From positions 242,640 through 306,639 of the forward strand of contig NZ_JAKSYI010000132.1 in NCBI RefSeq assembly GCF_022829285.1: a DNA stretch of 64,000 nt, written 5' to 3'. This stretch comes from Methylobacterium sp. J-078 (GTDB lineage Bacteria > Pseudomonadota > Alphaproteobacteria > Rhizobiales > Beijerinckiaceae). Shown one piece after another: positions 63,877-64,000 of the stretch. A program made the position numbers and the translations under genes. How positions within the stretch are numbered: position 1 is the stretch's first letter; the number at the start of each line of letters is the position of its first letter. The notes under the pieces were generated by a model that was given only the letters and a program-made list of their open reading frames with translations, had not been told where the DNA came from and did not search any database.

Positions 63877-64000
63877 TTACTCCGGATCGTAGCCGGCGGC
63901 AGCGAAGTAGTTTGCGCACTCGGTTGGTGTGAAGGCGTCGAGCAGATCGCCGACGACACTCCAGAGCCGATTGACCGTGCGCTCGGCCGCTTTGCGCAGC
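63877..64000 (-). CDS. IS630-family transposase, C-terminal end only (window edge)
   Basis: On the minus strand the last 41 codons read LRKAAERTVNRLWSVVGDLL, DAFTPTECANYFAAAGYDPE, then TAA (63877-63879). This is the standard C-terminus of IS630-type DDE transposases. The rest lies beyond the window. The adjacent ctagagcgttttccactta (about 63861-63879) fits an IS630 terminal repeat beginning after a TA target. The 193 bp between the amidase stop and this gene carry no other recognisable feature. Confidence 0.8.
   Translation of the reverse strand, partial: LRKAAERTVNRLWSVVGDLLDAFTPTECANYFAAAGYDPE

Overview
The window is a high-GC alphaproteobacterial chromosome segment of about 64 kb. Gene order and content fit a methylotrophic member of the Rhizobiales, most likely Methylobacterium or Methylorubrum. 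The grounds are the glyA-nrdR-ribD-ribE-ribH-nusB-thiL cluster, a K+-independent H+-pyrophosphatase, a B12-dependent ribonucleotide reductase, an NDUFA12-type complex I subunit, RNase E with a large acidic insert, and a DUF2155/aat/accBC neighbourhood. I found no rRNA, tRNA or CRISPR array.

Layout. 0-5.9 kb: the 3' part of poxB, a GntR regulator divergent from a PfkB sugar kinase, a LuxR-type regulator, a small exported protein and a LysE-type exporter. 6-12.3 kb: lutABC (lactate oxidation), a transglutaminase-like protein and eutBC (ethanolamine ammonia-lyase). 12.4-23.4 kb: a Nudix hydrolase, the H+-pyrophosphatase, exported UraD and HiuH, then thiL, nusB, ribH, ribE, ribD, nrdR and glyA on the minus strand. 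23.7-30.1 kb: an L,D-transpeptidase, a copper-handling set (DUF2946, DUF1775-PCu(A)C fusion, TonB-dependent receptor), and DUF2306 divergent from a TetR regulator. 30.2-38 kb: PBP1A, an AMIN/Amidase_3 amidase and rne. 38-45.6 kb: an aminotransferase, a DsbA-like protein, accB, accC, two paralogous small exported proteins, aat, DUF2155 and NDUFA12. 46-50.5 kb: nrdJ with a disturbed 3' end. 51-63.7 kb: a transport and catabolism cluster with two ABC systems, a sarcosine/N-methyl amino-acid oxidase, a deaminase-type amidohydrolase, an orphan peptide-type binding protein and an amidase. Insertion-sequence remnants flank it: IS3 orfA at 50.7 kb and an IS630 3' end at 63.9 kb.

The most unusual locus is the nrdJ 3' end. 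The essential Cys-rich C-terminal tail of NrdJ is present twice, 681 bp apart. The two copies match at 30 of 32 residues but only 77 of 99 bases. The first copy is AT-rich at third positions and completes the working nrdJ frame. The second has the host's GC-rich codon use, so it is probably the original tail, and it is now fused in frame to the end of a frameshifted ImmA/IrrE-type metallopeptidase gene. This looks like an insertion of about 0.8 kb that carried its own recoded NrdJ tail and so kept the essential host gene intact.

Two NrdR-box-like palindromes 32 bp apart lie upstream of nrdJ, and nrdR itself is in the window, so a NrdR-nrdJ circuit is plausible. The riboflavin genes, nusB, thiL and glyA form a housekeeping block. 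The 51-63.7 kb genes look like accessory nitrogen-compound scavenging, with no substrate identifiable from sequence alone.
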